Origin: Clostridiaceae bacterium
Lineage (GTDB): Bacteria > Bacillota > Clostridia > Lachnospirales > Lachnospiraceae
Length of the DNA stretch: 64,000 nt
NCBI GenBank assembly: GCA_902363735.1
Contig: CABJBA010000008.1
Span: 172,583-236,582 of the forward strand
Direction of reading: 5' to 3'
Below are positions 35,297 to 45,605 of the stretch, one piece after another. Below the pieces are notes generated by a model. It saw only the letters and a program-made list of their open reading frames with translations, did not search any database and was not told the DNA's origin. The stretch's first letter is position 1. Each line of letters opens with the position of its first letter. A program made the position numbers and the translations under genes.

Positions 35297-36322
35297 CTAA
35301 TCCAGGGTACTCTGAAAAATATCTGAAAAGCGGGAGGACCATTTGTCTTTATTTTCCCGCACCACTTCCTCCTGGTCGTGAATTAAGTAAATGTCCTGCT
35401 TATCAGGCAGATATCCCGGCTCTTCCACATCAACCCTGACAGAGCGCCGCCCCAGTCGGGAGGATATAACCGTCTGGGCATCCTTTCCCGTTACAAAATC
35501 CACAAACCTCTCGGCATCTGCTCTGCGCCCGGTTCCTTTTATGATGCACACCACATCAGGCTTGGATATAACCCCCTCCTTCATATACACAACTTGAACC
35601 GGATAACCGGAGGCAATGTAATGGGCTGCCCCCTCTTCAAAGGTCAGTCCCACAGTAAAACGTCCCTCTGCAACTCCCTGATATACTTCCTGGGAGCTTT
35701 TAAGAAGAATTCCGTCTAAATTGCGGCAAAACTCCTCCACATAACTCCAACCCGCTTCCGGTTCTCCCTCCCCCATGGCATACAGCATATTGATTACATG
35801 CTCATAAGCCGAGGAAGATACAGAAGGGTCACACATGGCAATTTTTCCTTTAAGCTCCGGCTTTAATAAGTCTTCATATCCGTCGATTACAATGTCCCCT
35901 GCCAGATTAATATTGACCATAAGGATGCTGGGAAGATCCGTAAACCGGGGCATATTCCCTTCCCTGTTCTTGAAATCCTCCTGAACCATAGACTCATTTT
36001 TGCTGATATAAGGCTCAAATAAATGCCCCATAGGCATAGTAGAAGAAAGAGACCCTCCCCATAAAACATCACATTCAGGCTCCTCCCCTTCTTCTATCAT
36101 CCGCAGCAGCTTCCCAGTCCCTCCCGTATATACCTCTACCCCAATTCCTGTACTTTCCTCAAATTCCGAAACAATGGAATTAATAAATTCCAGGGGGTGG
36201 GGACTGTATACCACCAATTCCTTTTCCATATTCAGTTCTGCCGATGGAACAGGCCTAAAAACGCATCCAGTCAAACAGGCCATGAATAAAATCACCCCTG
36301 CGTATCCGATCCATTTTTTCAT
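35297..36322 (-). CDS. Regulatory solute-binding lipoprotein linked to the two-component system
   Basis: A 341-residue Fbp/Afu-like binding protein with lipobox CLTGC. LVVYSPHPLEFINSIVSEFEE and CDVLWGGSL mark the family. The gene sits 14 bases upstream of the kinase gene, not next to the permease. This is the layout of PgtC-PgtB-PgtA-type systems, where a binding protein presents its ligand to a sensor kinase. It is distinct in sequence from the transport binding protein at 39457-40623. Sensing role is inferred; it might also feed the transporter. Confidence 0.82.
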   Translation of the reverse strand: MKKWIGYAGVILFMACLTGCVFRPVPSAELNMEKELVVYSPHPLEFINSIVSEFEESTGIGVEVYTGGTGKLLRMIEEGEEPECDVLWGGSLSSTMPMGHLFEPYISKNESMVQEDFKNREGNMPRFTDLPSILMVNINLAGDIVIDGYEDLLKPELKGKIAMCDPSVSSSAYEHVINMLYAMGEGEPEAGWSYVEEFCRNLDGILLKSSQEVYQGVAEGRFTVGLTFEEGAAHYIASGYPVQVVYMKEGVISKPDVVCIIKGTGRRADAERFVDFVTGKDAQTVISSRLGRRSVRVDVEEPGYLPDKQDIYLIHDQEEVVRENKDKWSSRFSDIFQSTLD

Positions 36323-36466
36323 CTGTCTCTTCTCCGCCCCGCCAATGATCCATTTTGTGGGAAGCTGCTTTTTAACTTCTCATAATGGTGCTGTTTTTAG
36401 CAACGTTCATTCGATTATGAAAACAATTCTCTGATTTCATAATATAATCTTAGTCTAACAACCCTA

Positions 36467-37543
36467 TTACAGAATGTAAACCCCCTTAGGATCAAAATCC
36501 AGATAAGCCCTTTCCCCCACTTCATAAATCCTCCGGTTGACAGGATTATAATCTGTAATCTGAATTTCCATATCCCCTACCATAACCTGATAATATTGAT
36601 AGGAGCCCATAAAGGTGGAAAGGGTAACATGGCCTTCCAGAACTCCATGTTCTGCCAGGATTGCACCCTCGGGACGAATTACCAAAGTTGCCTCATCTCC
36701 GGAATCTGCCTTGGCAAAATTGTTGACTTCAATGGTATTTCCTGCTACCCGGATAATTGCCTTTTCTCCCTTTCCTTCTAAAACTTCTGCCTTTAAGAAG
36801 TTGGCCTCTCCGATGAAATCAGCCACAAACCTGGAAGCCGGATGATAATAGATTTCCCTGGGACTTCCCATTTGCTCTACCTCTCCCTTATTCATAATAA
36901 TGATTTTATCGGATATGCTCATGGCCTCAGACTGGTCATGAGTCACATAAATAGCTGTAATTCCTACCTTCTGCTGTATTTTTCGGATCTCTGTCCTCAT
37001 GGTTACACGCAGCTTGGCATCTAAGTTACTCAAAGGCTCATCAAAGAGCAGTACTCCAGGCTCAATGACAAGAGCTCTGGCCAAAGCCACTCTCTGCTGC
37101 TGCCCGCCGGAAAGCTGGTTGGTCATACGGGATTCCATTCCTTCCATTTCCACCAGCTTTAAGATATTCATAACCCGCTCTCTGATTTCACTCTTTGGCA
37201 TCTTCCTGATCTGAAGTCCATAAGCCACATTGTCAAAAACATTGTAATGAGGAAGAAGGGCATAGCTTTGAAATACCATAGCCGTATCTCTCTTGTTGGG
37301 TGTCAGGCTGTTGATAGCCTCATCTCCCAGATAGATTTCTCCCTGGTCCGGGCTTTCAAAGCCTGCAATCATACGCAGGGTAGTGGTCTTTCCGCAGCCT
37401 GACGGTCCCAACAGAGTGACAAATGTTCCGGGTTCAATGTCCAGGGAAGTCGACTTTACCGCATAAAAATCCTTTCCCGTTTTAGGATCCTTATATATTT
37501 TTGAGATGTTCTCCAATCGAACACCTTTTTTTTGTTTTTCCAT
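36467..37543 (-). CDS. ABC transporter ATPase, FbpC/PotA-like with TOBE domain
   Basis: A 358-residue ATPase with Walker A GPSGCGKTT, signature LSGGQQQRVALARAL, Walker B LLFDEPLSNLD, and a C-terminal TOBE domain (~280-358). It energises the fused permease encoded 15 bases upstream. Members of this subfamily move ferric iron, phosphosugars, aminoethylphosphonate or polyamines. Confidence 0.92.
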   Translation of the reverse strand: MEKQKKGVRLENISKIYKDPKTGKDFYAVKSTSLDIEPGTFVTLLGPSGCGKTTTLRMIAGFESPDQGEIYLGDEAINSLTPNKRDTAMVFQSYALLPHYNVFDNVAYGLQIRKMPKSEIRERVMNILKLVEMEGMESRMTNQLSGGQQQRVALARALVIEPGVLLFDEPLSNLDAKLRVTMRTEIRKIQQKVGITAIYVTHDQSEAMSISDKIIIMNKGEVEQMGSPREIYYHPASRFVADFIGEANFLKAEVLEGKGEKAIIRVAGNTIEVNNFAKADSGDEATLVIRPEGAILAEHGVLEGHVTLSTFMGSYQYYQVMVGDMEIQITDYNPVNRRIYEVGERAYLDFDPKGVYIL

Positions 37544-37558
37544 TTTGTTTCCTCCTGT

Positions 37559-39277
37559 TTAAACCGGTTCCTTATCATCTTTAATCTTCCTGCTGACACC
37601 AAAGAACTTCATGGCAGTATTCATAATAAGAACAGCACCATAGGTAATCATGATCAATATGGTCGCATAAGCACAGGCCACACCGTAGTTTCCCTTTTCT
37701 GCCTGTTCGTTGATCTGGCAGGTGATCAGCAAAAATTCCGGAGTCACCAGCAGAATAATGGCAGAAATAGCAGTAATACTCCTTACAAAAGCCGTTACCA
37801 GACCGCTGAAGAAAGAATCCTTGATCAGCGGAAGGGTTACCGTCATAAATACCTTCGCAGAATTAGCACCCATGTCATAAGCAGATTCCTCTATGGACTT
37901 ATCAATCTGCCTCAAAGCGGAAATACCGCTTCTTGTTCCTGTAGGAAGACTTCGCACGATGAACACAATAACAAGGATCAGACCCGTTCCGTAAAGACCG
38001 CTCATAAAGCCTGACCGGAACAGTCCGTTGGCATATCCACGTATGTATCCGATACCTAAAACTGTTCCCGGAACAGCCATGGCCAGCATGGAAACCGACT
38101 CAATAAATCCCTTGGCCTTAAATTGTTTCTTAACCACCAGATAAGAAATAACCATAGAAAGGAAAGCCGTTAAAGGCGCCGCAAACATGGAAAGCATAAA
38201 GGAATCCTTAAAAGCCTTTAGACCGCTGGTCTTAAACATATACTGAAACCATTTAAGACTTAAGCTGTAATCCCTTCCCCAAAGGGTAAACATGGCTCCA
38301 AAAGGAATCATAATATACATGAGCAGTACAAAAGCTGCCACCAGACCGCAGAACAGAGTGAGAGGAACGGTAACGCTTTTTTCCTCAATCAGCATCCTCA
38401 TCCGGGAGGCCTTTCCTGTTAAGGTGGCCGCCGTCTTCTTTTCCAGGTAATACTTTTGAATCAAAAACAATACCACTGTAAGCATCAGCAGAACCACAGA
38501 CATGGCTGCTGCTCCGGTGGAATCGTAAGCGCCTGTTACCTGGAGATAAATGGTGGTAGCCAATGTATCATAAGAACCTCCGATGAGCATGGGATTGGCA
38601 AAATCTGCTACAGACTCAATAAAAGTCACCAAAAACGCATTTCCAAGACCGGGAAGAAGAAGGGGAAGGGTAACGCTTGTGAACACTTTCCAGCGGGTCG
38701 CTCCCATATCTCTTGCCGCCTCTTCCAGGGAAGGATCAATATTTTTCAAAAGCCCCTTTAACATCAGGTAACATACCGGGAAAAAAGTCAACGTCTGAAC
38801 AATGGCAATTCCCTTAAGCCCATATACATTAGAATCATAAATTCCTAATAAAGAGCGGGTGATAATGCCGCTTCGTCCAAAAAGCATAATCATAGATAAG
38901 GACAAAACAAAGGGCGGCGATACCACCGGAAGCATGGAGACCAGTCCAAACAGCTTTTTCAGAAGCTTTGTGCGAAGCTTTACATACACCTCCACATAAG
39001 CAAACAAAAGGCCGATGGCCGTAGAGGAAAGTCCAGTAATAAAGCCCAGAGTAAGAGTATTATTAAATGCACTTCTAAACCTCTGTAAATTGAGTACCCG
39101 CTGAAAAACAGACAAGGTAATGGTTCCCTCTGCATAAAAGCTGTCTACCAAAAGCATAAGCAGAGGATAAAGAATAAACAGGGCCAGGAAGATCAACAAC
39201 ACCACGATCATACTGATCAAAAATGGATCTGAAAAAAACTTTTTACGTTCCAAACGAACACTTTGAGAACTGGCCAC
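37559..39277 (-). CDS. Fused ABC transporter permease, FbpB/AfuB-like (two domains)
   Basis: A 572-residue permease with 12 predicted helices in two repeated halves. Each half has the coupling loop (EEAARDMGATRWKVFTSVTLPL; ESAYDMGANSAKVFMTVTLPL). A single protein thus makes both halves of the channel, as in FbpB/AfuB. It lies between the binding-protein and ATPase genes in transcription order. Confidence 0.92.
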   Translation of the reverse strand: MASSQSVRLERKKFFSDPFLISMIVVLLIFLALFILYPLLMLLVDSFYAEGTITLSVFQRVLNLQRFRSAFNNTLTLGFITGLSSTAIGLLFAYVEVYVKLRTKLLKKLFGLVSMLPVVSPPFVLSLSMIMLFGRSGIITRSLLGIYDSNVYGLKGIAIVQTLTFFPVCYLMLKGLLKNIDPSLEEAARDMGATRWKVFTSVTLPLLLPGLGNAFLVTFIESVADFANPMLIGGSYDTLATTIYLQVTGAYDSTGAAAMSVVLLMLTVVLFLIQKYYLEKKTAATLTGKASRMRMLIEEKSVTVPLTLFCGLVAAFVLLMYIMIPFGAMFTLWGRDYSLSLKWFQYMFKTSGLKAFKDSFMLSMFAAPLTAFLSMVISYLVVKKQFKAKGFIESVSMLAMAVPGTVLGIGYIRGYANGLFRSGFMSGLYGTGLILVIVFIVRSLPTGTRSGISALRQIDKSIEESAYDMGANSAKVFMTVTLPLIKDSFFSGLVTAFVRSITAISAIILLVTPEFLLITCQINEQAEKGNYGVACAYATILIMITYGAVLIMNTAMKFFGVSRKIKDDKEPV

Positions 39278-39341
39278 AAAAGGACCCCCTTTCTTCCGTT
39301 TGAGCAGAAACAGTCTGCTCTCCGTCTCCTAATATACAAAA

Positions 39342-39380
39342 GATGCTGCGTAATGGTTCTTATCCATATTACGCAGCATC
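39342..39380 (-). other. Intercistronic hairpin between binding-protein and permease genes
   Basis: A perfect 13-bp stem: GATGCTGCGTAAT at 39342-39354 pairs with its complement at 39368-39380. Only TTTT follows on the minus strand, so it may be a partial terminator that favours the binding-protein message. Confidence 0.6.
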
Positions 39381-39456
39381 CTTTTTTCTCCGGCAGGCAG
39401 CTTCCCGCTCTGCCATTTACATTACGGTTCAGCTATGCCGGAGCTTATATACCGCA

Positions 39457-40623
39457 TTACTCTGTCAGGAAACGGCCTCCGTCAGCACTTTCCACGGAGC
39501 TTCCAAGTGCCTCAAAGAAGTCTTCCACATACTTTGCACTGTTTGCCTTTGCATCCTCAAAGTCATATTCAATAGTATTGTTCATATCCAGGTTAAACCG
39601 AGCAGCCTCTTCCGGCTGAGTTGCATTGCTAAGTACCAGGAACTGGTAAGAGCCGTTTTCCTTGGCAATATCAACAGCATCAGGAGTCAGGGCGTATTCT
39701 ATCCACAGCTTTGCAGCATTGGGATGAGTTGCACCGTTAAAAATTGCTGTAGCACCTACTTCATAGGAAGTTCCATCCTCAGGAACAATGAGCTGAATGT
39801 TATCGTATCCCTGAAGAATCTGGTAAATTCCATCATGAAGAAAACCGATTCCGATTACGCACTCTCCAGGCCCTACCATCTTGGAAGGTCCTGAACCTGA
39901 TTTTGTATACTGTGCAACATTCTTGTCCAGCCTTTTGAAATACTCCATTGCCTCGTCGTGGCCCTTCATTTGAATCATGGTGTTAATTACCAGCTTTGCC
40001 GTACCGGCTGTATTTGGGTTAGACAGCATGATCAATCCCTTGTATTCATCCTTCGTCAAGTCATCCCAGGTCTTTGGAACTTCCAGGCCAAGCCTTTGTA
40101 ACTCTTCCGTATTGACCATAAAACCTAAGATTCCTTTATAGATACCATACCAGGAATTTGTAGGATCTTTATATTGTTCGCTGATTAAATTCTTTGCATT
40201 GATGGCATCATAAGGCGTTAAAAGTCCTGCCGCAACAGCCTCATTGTAAGGATCCGTAGTTCCTCCATACCACACATCTGCAGATGGTTTTCCACTCTCT
40301 TCAGAAACCTTGGTATATACCTCAGAGGTGGAAAGTCTCTGGAATTTGGTTTTAATTCCATAGATTTTTTCAAAGTTTCCGCATACTGCTGCCAAATACT
40401 CCTCTTCGCAGGAGCCGTATACCGTCAGTTCTCCTTCTGCCTTGGCAGCCTCTATAAGAGCTGACAAATCATCAGTTCCTCCTGACTCTCCCGCAGCCGT
40501 TGTTGTCTCTGCATTGGCAGCAGCCGTTGTTGCAGGAGCAGGTGTCTGTCCTCCCTTGGAGCTGCATGCTGCAAGGCTGAGAGCAGCAGCGCAGGCCATT
40601 AAAATTGCCATTTTTTTCTTCAT
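39457..40623 (-). CDS. ABC transporter solute-binding lipoprotein, AfuA/FbpA-like
   Basis: A 388-residue binding protein with signal peptide, lipobox LAACS and a Thr/Ala linker. The mature part opens LTVYGSCEEEYLAAV. The segment PSADVWYGGTTDPYNEA resembles AfuA, a family member shown elsewhere to bind hexose phosphates rather than iron. The ligand here is unproven, but the adjacent two-component system with a second binding protein supports an organophosphate-type substrate. First gene of the importer operon. Confidence 0.85.
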   Translation of the reverse strand: MKKKMAILMACAAALSLAACSSKGGQTPAPATTAAANAETTTAAGESGGTDDLSALIEAAKAEGELTVYGSCEEEYLAAVCGNFEKIYGIKTKFQRLSTSEVYTKVSEESGKPSADVWYGGTTDPYNEAVAAGLLTPYDAINAKNLISEQYKDPTNSWYGIYKGILGFMVNTEELQRLGLEVPKTWDDLTKDEYKGLIMLSNPNTAGTAKLVINTMIQMKGHDEAMEYFKRLDKNVAQYTKSGSGPSKMVGPGECVIGIGFLHDGIYQILQGYDNIQLIVPEDGTSYEVGATAIFNGATHPNAAKLWIEYALTPDAVDIAKENGSYQFLVLSNATQPEEAARFNLDMNNTIEYDFEDAKANSAKYVEDFFEALGSSVESADGGRFLTE

Positions 40624-40743
40624 AACAGATTCTCCCTCCGTTCTTTTGTTTTTTCATTTTACCAAAAAACGGTTCAGGAAAATACCGAAAAACCAGTAAT
40701 ATTGTCGTAATTTTTGAACTCATTCATATTATATTACAGCATT

Positions 40744-41589
40744 TTATCTATAAAACCTTCCCTCCAGGGCAAAAAACTGGTCCAAAATCATCCGGCTGAC
40801 TCTGGCACCGAACATGGTGGCCGGGTGAGACGGATAGTACATGGCATCAGAAAATTCCTTATGAAACATGACGATGGCATAAGGCCCATAAGGAGTAAAT
40901 ACAATTCCCCCATCATTTCTGCAGGCATCCATGCTTCCGCTTTTAGAAGCAACAGAAATGAGAATGTCATCCGTATTGTCGCTGTCCATGTAAACCGCAG
41001 GAAAATCCCTGGTAATCATGGTGTTATAATGCTGTTTTTTGAATATTTCCACCATCTTTTCATCCGCTGACCGGCTGATCAGTTCTCCCTTTGCCAGGCG
41101 GGTAAATATACTGGCATAATCCCTTGGGGTACTGGTTCCCAACTTGTCATATTTTTCAAAATGAATGGGATTGTGAAGCACCGTATCTCTGCATCCAAGG
41201 TCTCTGATGCACTGATTAATAGTATCAAGTCCCAGATAATCAATGATCATGTTGGTGGCAATATTATCGCTCACGATAATCATAAACGTGGCGGCATCCT
41301 TAACCCTGAGCATCGCTCCCGGCTCCAGGGCGGGCAGTACGCCGCTTCCATCTACCACGTGCTCCTGTTTATATTCAATCACATCCTCAAAACTTTTATT
41401 TCCCTTTTCCACCTGGTCAAATAAACATACCAGAATATAAGTCTTAATGGCACTTGCAGTCTCAAAGGCTTCATCTCCATCAATGGAAATTACGTTTCCA
41501 TGAAAATCATCCAGATAAATTCCCATTTTTCCGTCATAGCTCATAAGCTCTGCTTCAATTCTTTTTTCTAATGTAAGTCTGGAATCCAT
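40744..41589 (-). CDS. Serine hydrolase of the class A beta-lactamase fold (Beta-lactamase2), cytoplasmic
   Basis: A 281-residue protein with the catalytic tetrad pattern S46-A-I-K49, SDN at 107-109 and SKSGS as the third box. There is no signal peptide and no canonical omega-loop ExxLN, so antibiotic resistance is unlikely. It ends the murein-peptide operon, where a second gene of the same fold is first. Probable role: hydrolysis of a peptide or ester bond in imported muropeptides. Unusual for these operons, where an LD-carboxypeptidase (YkfA) is normally found. Confidence 0.8.
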   Translation of the reverse strand: MDSRLTLEKRIEAELMSYDGKMGIYLDDFHGNVISIDGDEAFETASAIKTYILVCLFDQVEKGNKSFEDVIEYKQEHVVDGSGVLPALEPGAMLRVKDAATFMIIVSDNIATNMIIDYLGLDTINQCIRDLGCRDTVLHNPIHFEKYDKLGTSTPRDYASIFTRLAKGELISRSADEKMVEIFKKQHYNTMITRDFPAVYMDSDNTDDILISVASKSGSMDACRNDGGIVFTPYGPYAIVMFHKEFSDAMYYPSHPATMFGARVSRMILDQFFALEGRFYR

Positions 41590-41610
41590 ATTAGGCCCCT
41601 TTCTCTCTTC

Positions 41611-42504
41611 TTAATTAAAAATACTTCCTGCAGCATACCAGCTTTCTACCAGATCAGCCCTGTAATCCTCTGATTCAGGGTTTAAACTATTTATGACCAC
41701 GCCGCCGCTTCCCACCTTTCCGGTGGAATGAATATAAGCCCCATTTCCCATATACATGGCAATATGTCCGGGAAAATACATCAAATCTCCAGGCAGCATT
41801 TCCTCCTTGGGAATCTGATGCACTGGGAATCCTGGTTCAATCCTGGCATCCCGATAGGTCAAAATTCCATTTTGCATATAGCTTGCTGAAGTCAGTCCTG
41901 AACAGTCAATGCCTGCCGTAGACCTTCCTCCCCAGCGGTATTGAACCCCTAAATATTGCTTTGCTGTCTCCACTACTGTCTTCCGGAAAACGGTTTCATC
42001 CACAATTTTCTTCTGAACCGGCTCCCCCGTCCACAATCCAGCCTGGGAAAACTCTTTTTTTCTTAAATACTGGTTTCTCATATATCCGGTTCTGCCATCT
42101 AAAAGCTCCACCTTAGCCCAGCCTGCTTCTTGGGAATCAAAAGCAAGGACCTTTAAAACAGCCCCTTTGAAAAGGCTGATAAGGCAAACTCCCTGAACCT
42201 TTGGAAGAGAAAGAACATCCACGCAGATACCCTCCACAACCATCAGGCAGCTTTCCTCCCAGTTCTTCATTCCAGCCAGATCCGTAACTTCAACATCCTC
42301 TTTTCTGATAAATCCGGTGTACTCATAAAAGGTCCGCACCGGATAAAATCCCTGCACCTCTTCCCCGGTAATTGCCAGCCCCATTCCGTACAGACCTTCG
42401 TCAGCAATAGCAGAGACCTCTTCCCCAAAACGGTTTTCCTTTGTTTCCTCCGGCACCTCCCAGATCACAGCAACTGGTAATCTTACAATCCCATAGGATT
42501 CCAT
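41611..42504 (-). CDS. ykfC: NlpC/P60 gamma-D-glutamyl-L-diamino acid endopeptidase (YkfC-like)
   Basis: A 297-residue enzyme with two SH3-like regions (~10-75 and ~85-150) and a C-terminal NlpC/P60 cysteine peptidase. Catalytic Cys C201 in GIDCSGLT, His H247 in GHIAMYMG and H259. YkfC cleaves L-Ala-gamma-D-Glu from diaminopimelate in murein peptides; its product is the substrate of the YkfB-like epimerase encoded in the same operon. No signal peptide, so it is intracellular. I chose the ATG at 42504 with GGAGG 8 bases upstream over an in-frame TTG. Confidence 0.88.
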   Translation of the reverse strand: MESYGIVRLPVAVIWEVPEETKENRFGEEVSAIADEGLYGMGLAITGEEVQGFYPVRTFYEYTGFIRKEDVEVTDLAGMKNWEESCLMVVEGICVDVLSLPKVQGVCLISLFKGAVLKVLAFDSQEAGWAKVELLDGRTGYMRNQYLRKKEFSQAGLWTGEPVQKKIVDETVFRKTVVETAKQYLGVQYRWGGRSTAGIDCSGLTSASYMQNGILTYRDARIEPGFPVHQIPKEEMLPGDLMYFPGHIAMYMGNGAYIHSTGKVGSGGVVINSLNPESEDYRADLVESWYAAGSIFN

Positions 42505-42545
42505 AGCAATCTCCTCCAATCCTCTCTGTTTTATTCCATAAAAAT

Positions 42546-42604
42546 ATGCCCCTCCCTGCGGCAGGCAGGCTTTTTATTAAAACCACCTGCAGCAAGGGGA
42601 GCAT
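42546..42604 (-). other. Imperfect long hairpin between oppF and ykfC
   Basis: A G/C-rich imperfect stem between 42546-42570 and 42583-42604, followed on the minus strand by ATTTTT. It may act as a partial terminator lowering expression of the last two genes. Confidence 0.45.
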
Positions 42605-42622
42605 ATCGCAATTGTGAAAACC

Positions 42623-43555
42623 TTATTTTTCATACAACTGTTTATACGCCTCTGCCTCTTTCTGATTGGCCAGAACAAAATGTTCCTTCCTGATTTCCTG
42701 CCAGGAAGCCTCATCCTGGGAATAATCATGAACGGAAGGCTCATAGACCAAAAGCTTCTTCTCCTTCTCATGCTTTGGATCAGGCATGGGAATTGCAGAA
42801 AGCAGGGCTCTGGTATAGGGGTGAATGGGATGAGTGATCAATTCCTCAGTTTCTCCCATTTCCACAATCTCACCTTTACAGATTACCGCGATCCGGTCTG
42901 TAATAAACCGCATAACAGATAAATCATGAGCAATAAACAGATAGGTAATCTGGCGCTTCTTCTGCATATCTGCAAGAAGGTTCAGCACCTGGGCACGAAC
43001 CGACACATCCAGAGCTGAAATAGGCTCATCGGCAATGATAAACTCCGGGTTCATAATGAGGGACCTTGCGATTCCGATTCTCTGCCTCTGCCCTCCTGAA
43101 AATTCGTGAGGAAAACGGCTCGAAAACTCCGGCAGCAGACCAACATCCAAAAGAGCCTGATCCACCCGTTTTTTCCTCTCACTTTCATCTAAGCCCTTTT
43201 CTAAGTTCATCAGCCCCTCGCTGATAATGTAATCCACCTTGGCTCTTTCATTTAAAGACGCCTGAGGATCCTGAAAAATCATCTGAATTTCCCTGATTAC
43301 CTTATGGTCCAGTTCCGCCGTGATTTTCCCGTTTATCTTCTGACCTTTATAAAGTATTTCCCCGCCTGAACTGGGAACAATCCTCATAATAGCCCTGCCA
43401 ATGGTGGTCTTTCCTGATCCTGACTCTCCCACCAGCCCAAAGGTTTCTCCTTTATATATCTTAAAATTGACCTTTTTCACCGCTTCATACTTTTTCCTGC
43501 GCTCTCCAAAGGTCACATCCAAATCCTTTACATCTAATAATACTTCCCGTTCCAT
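42623..43555 (-). CDS. oppF: Opp-type ABC transporter ATPase OppF/DppF
   Basis: A 310-residue ATPase with Walker [10 protein letters not shown], signature [15 protein letters not shown], Walker [13 protein letters not shown], and the C-terminal oligopeptide-transporter extension. It pairs with OppD, whose stop shares one base with this start (TGATG). Part of the muropeptide operon. Confidence 0.94.
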   Translation of the reverse strand: MEREVLLDVKDLDVTFGERRKKYEAVKKVNFKIYKGETFGLVGESGSGKTTIGRAIMRIVPSSGGEILYKGQKINGKITAELDHKVIREIQMIFQDPQASLNERAKVDYIISEGLMNLEKGLDESERKKRVDQALLDVGLLPEFSSRFPHEFSGGQRQRIGIARSLIMNPEFIIADEPISALDVSVRAQVLNLLADMQKKRQITYLFIAHDLSVMRFITDRIAVICKGEIVEMGETEELITHPIHPYTRALLSAIPMPDPKHEKEKKLLVYEPSVHDYSQDEASWQEIRKEHFVLANQKEAEAYKQLYEK

Positions 43556-44607
43556 CAGTTCAGACCTCCATTCCTGATTTTAGTCACCACTTCCGGCGGG
43601 TCCAGCTTTGGAGACCTTGGGTCCAGCAGCCAGGTCTTGGCCTTGTGGGTGGGCGATACCTGAAAATAAGGGGGCTGCTTTACAAAATCAATTTTAAGAG
43701 CCCGGGGGTTTCTGGGTGCAAACGCATCTCCCTTCACCTCTGTATAAAGATTGGGCGGTGTTCCTGGAATGGAAAAGAGATCCGTCCCCTTTACTCCCAC
43801 CTGAGGCAGTGACGAAAGCAAAGCCCAGGTATAAGGATGCCTTGGGTCATAAAAGACCTCCTCACAGGTACCGATCTCCACAATATCACCGGCATACATA
43901 ACAGCCACCCGGTCGGCAATATTAGCCACAACTCCCAGATCATGGGTAATTAATATAACAGATAATTTATACTTATGGCGCAGCTCCTTAAGGAGGTCTA
44001 AAATCTGAGCCTGAATGGTCACATCAAGAGCCGTGGTAGGCTCATCACAAATGAGAACCTGAGGATTGCAGGCAATGGCAATGGCGATTACCACCCTCTG
44101 TCTCATTCCTCCTGAAAACTCATGAGGATATTGGGAAAAACGCCGTTCCGGATCCTGAATTCCAACATCCGTCAGATATTTAAGAGTCCTCTTTTTAGCC
44201 TCTGCCCGGTTCACCTTCTGATGAATGAGCACAGCCTCCATAATCTGTACCCCAATGGTCTTTAAAGGATTTAAACTGGTCATAGGGTCCTGCATGATCA
44301 TGGCAATCTCATGACCTCTGATAGAAAGCCAGTCCCTTTCCCTTTTTACATCCGTCAGGGTTATTTCTTTCCCGTCATCAGCTCCGTAATAAATGGCATT
44401 TCCTCCAGCCACACATCCGTTTTTCTCTAAAAGCCCCATAAAGGACTTGGTAAATACAGACTTTCCGCTTCCCGATTCCCCTACAATTGCCAGAATTTCT
44501 CCCTTATATAAATCCAGGGATATTCCGCGAATGGCATGAAGGGTTTTGCCTCTCAGTTCAAACTTAATATCCAGGTCATTTACTTCTAAAATTTTCTCTT
44601 GATTCAT
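43555..44607 (-). CDS. oppD: Opp-type ABC transporter ATPase OppD/DppD
   Basis: A 350-residue ATPase with Walker [10 protein letters not shown], signature [14 protein letters not shown] and Walker [15 protein letters not shown]. The C-terminal extension differs from the usual Cys-rich OppD tail: the iron-sulfur-type cysteines seen in many OppD proteins are absent here. AAGGAGG ribosome site. With OppF it powers muropeptide import. Confidence 0.94.
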   Translation of the reverse strand: MNQEKILEVNDLDIKFELRGKTLHAIRGISLDLYKGEILAIVGESGSGKSVFTKSFMGLLEKNGCVAGGNAIYYGADDGKEITLTDVKRERDWLSIRGHEIAMIMQDPMTSLNPLKTIGVQIMEAVLIHQKVNRAEAKKRTLKYLTDVGIQDPERRFSQYPHEFSGGMRQRVVIAIAIACNPQVLICDEPTTALDVTIQAQILDLLKELRHKYKLSVILITHDLGVVANIADRVAVMYAGDIVEIGTCEEVFYDPRHPYTWALLSSLPQVGVKGTDLFSIPGTPPNLYTEVKGDAFAPRNPRALKIDFVKQPPYFQVSPTHKAKTWLLDPRSPKLDPPEVVTKIRNGGLN

Positions 44608-44618
44608 TCCGGCCCTCC

Positions 44619-45605
44619 TTAAACGTGGTTCTTGGGATCAGCGGCATCAGAAAAAGCGTTGCCGATGATATAAAAGGAAATTGTGACAAATGAAAGGATG
44701 ATGGTAGGGTAAACCAATTGATACCGCAGAGCCGGACTGGTAATCAAAGCTCTTCCCTCATTGATCAGGTTTCCAAGACTGGGGATATTCACCGGAAGTC
44801 CCAGACCGATATAAGTAATAAAAACCTCATTTCCAATGGCAGCCGGAATAGTAAGAGCCATTCTCAGCATAATAACCGACACCAGATAAGGCAGCAGATT
44901 TTTAATAATAATCCGGCTTACCGGAGTTCCCAGACAGCGGCTTGCAACGTTGTAATCCCTGTCCCGGATAATAAGAATCTGGTTCCGGATAAACCGTGCC
45001 ATCTGAATCCAGCCTGTGAGGCACATGGCAAACACCAAAGTCCTGATGCTGGGCCTCAAAATATAAGAAATCAAAATTAAAATAATGGTATTTGGAATAT
45101 TGTCAATGATGTTGTAAATTTCCGTTAAAATAAAATCCGCTTTTCTCACATATCCCCAGATTACCCCTACGGTTATGCCGATAGCTGCCTCTGCAAGAGC
45201 CACTGACAGGCCAATCATCAGCGAGGTTCTGGTTCCAGCCCAGATTCTGGCCCATAAGTCCTGTCCAATGGAATTGGTTCCCAGAATAAATTCCGCTCCT
45301 GGAGGCATGTTGCGAAGCTGCATCCCCTTTGCATCATTGATGATTTTATTGGGGTCGTACTGTCCCGGCAAATAAGGCTGGATAAAGGTAAACACCAGAA
45401 GAAGTGCTAAAAGCACCAAAAGAATAAACGCTCCACGGTTTTTCAAAAAAGCATGAAGGGTGCTGTTCCAGTATGAATAGTTGCTGTATCCTGTCTTCTC
45501 CACTTCCATCTCATTAAATTCCTGAAAAGAGAATAACTCGGCTTCCTCCATATTATCCATAAATTCTGCTTCTTTTGTGTGGCGGTATGAAAACTGTTTC
45601 ATCAT
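44619..45605 (-). CDS. oppC: Opp-type ABC transporter permease OppC/DppC
   Basis: A 328-residue permease with long cytoplasmic N-terminus (~70 residues), then six helices, with GTNSIGQDLWARIWAGTR as the OppC signature and the coupling loop ASRCLGTPVSRIIIKNLLPY. It overlaps oppB by a few bases. Channel subunit of the muropeptide importer. Confidence 0.93.
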   Translation of the reverse strand: MMKQFSYRHTKEAEFMDNMEEAELFSFQEFNEMEVEKTGYSNYSYWNSTLHAFLKNRGAFILLVLLALLLVFTFIQPYLPGQYDPNKIINDAKGMQLRNMPPGAEFILGTNSIGQDLWARIWAGTRTSLMIGLSVALAEAAIGITVGVIWGYVRKADFILTEIYNIIDNIPNTIILILISYILRPSIRTLVFAMCLTGWIQMARFIRNQILIIRDRDYNVASRCLGTPVSRIIIKNLLPYLVSVIMLRMALTIPAAIGNEVFITYIGLGLPVNIPSLGNLINEGRALITSPALRYQLVYPTIILSFVTISFYIIGNAFSDAADPKNHV

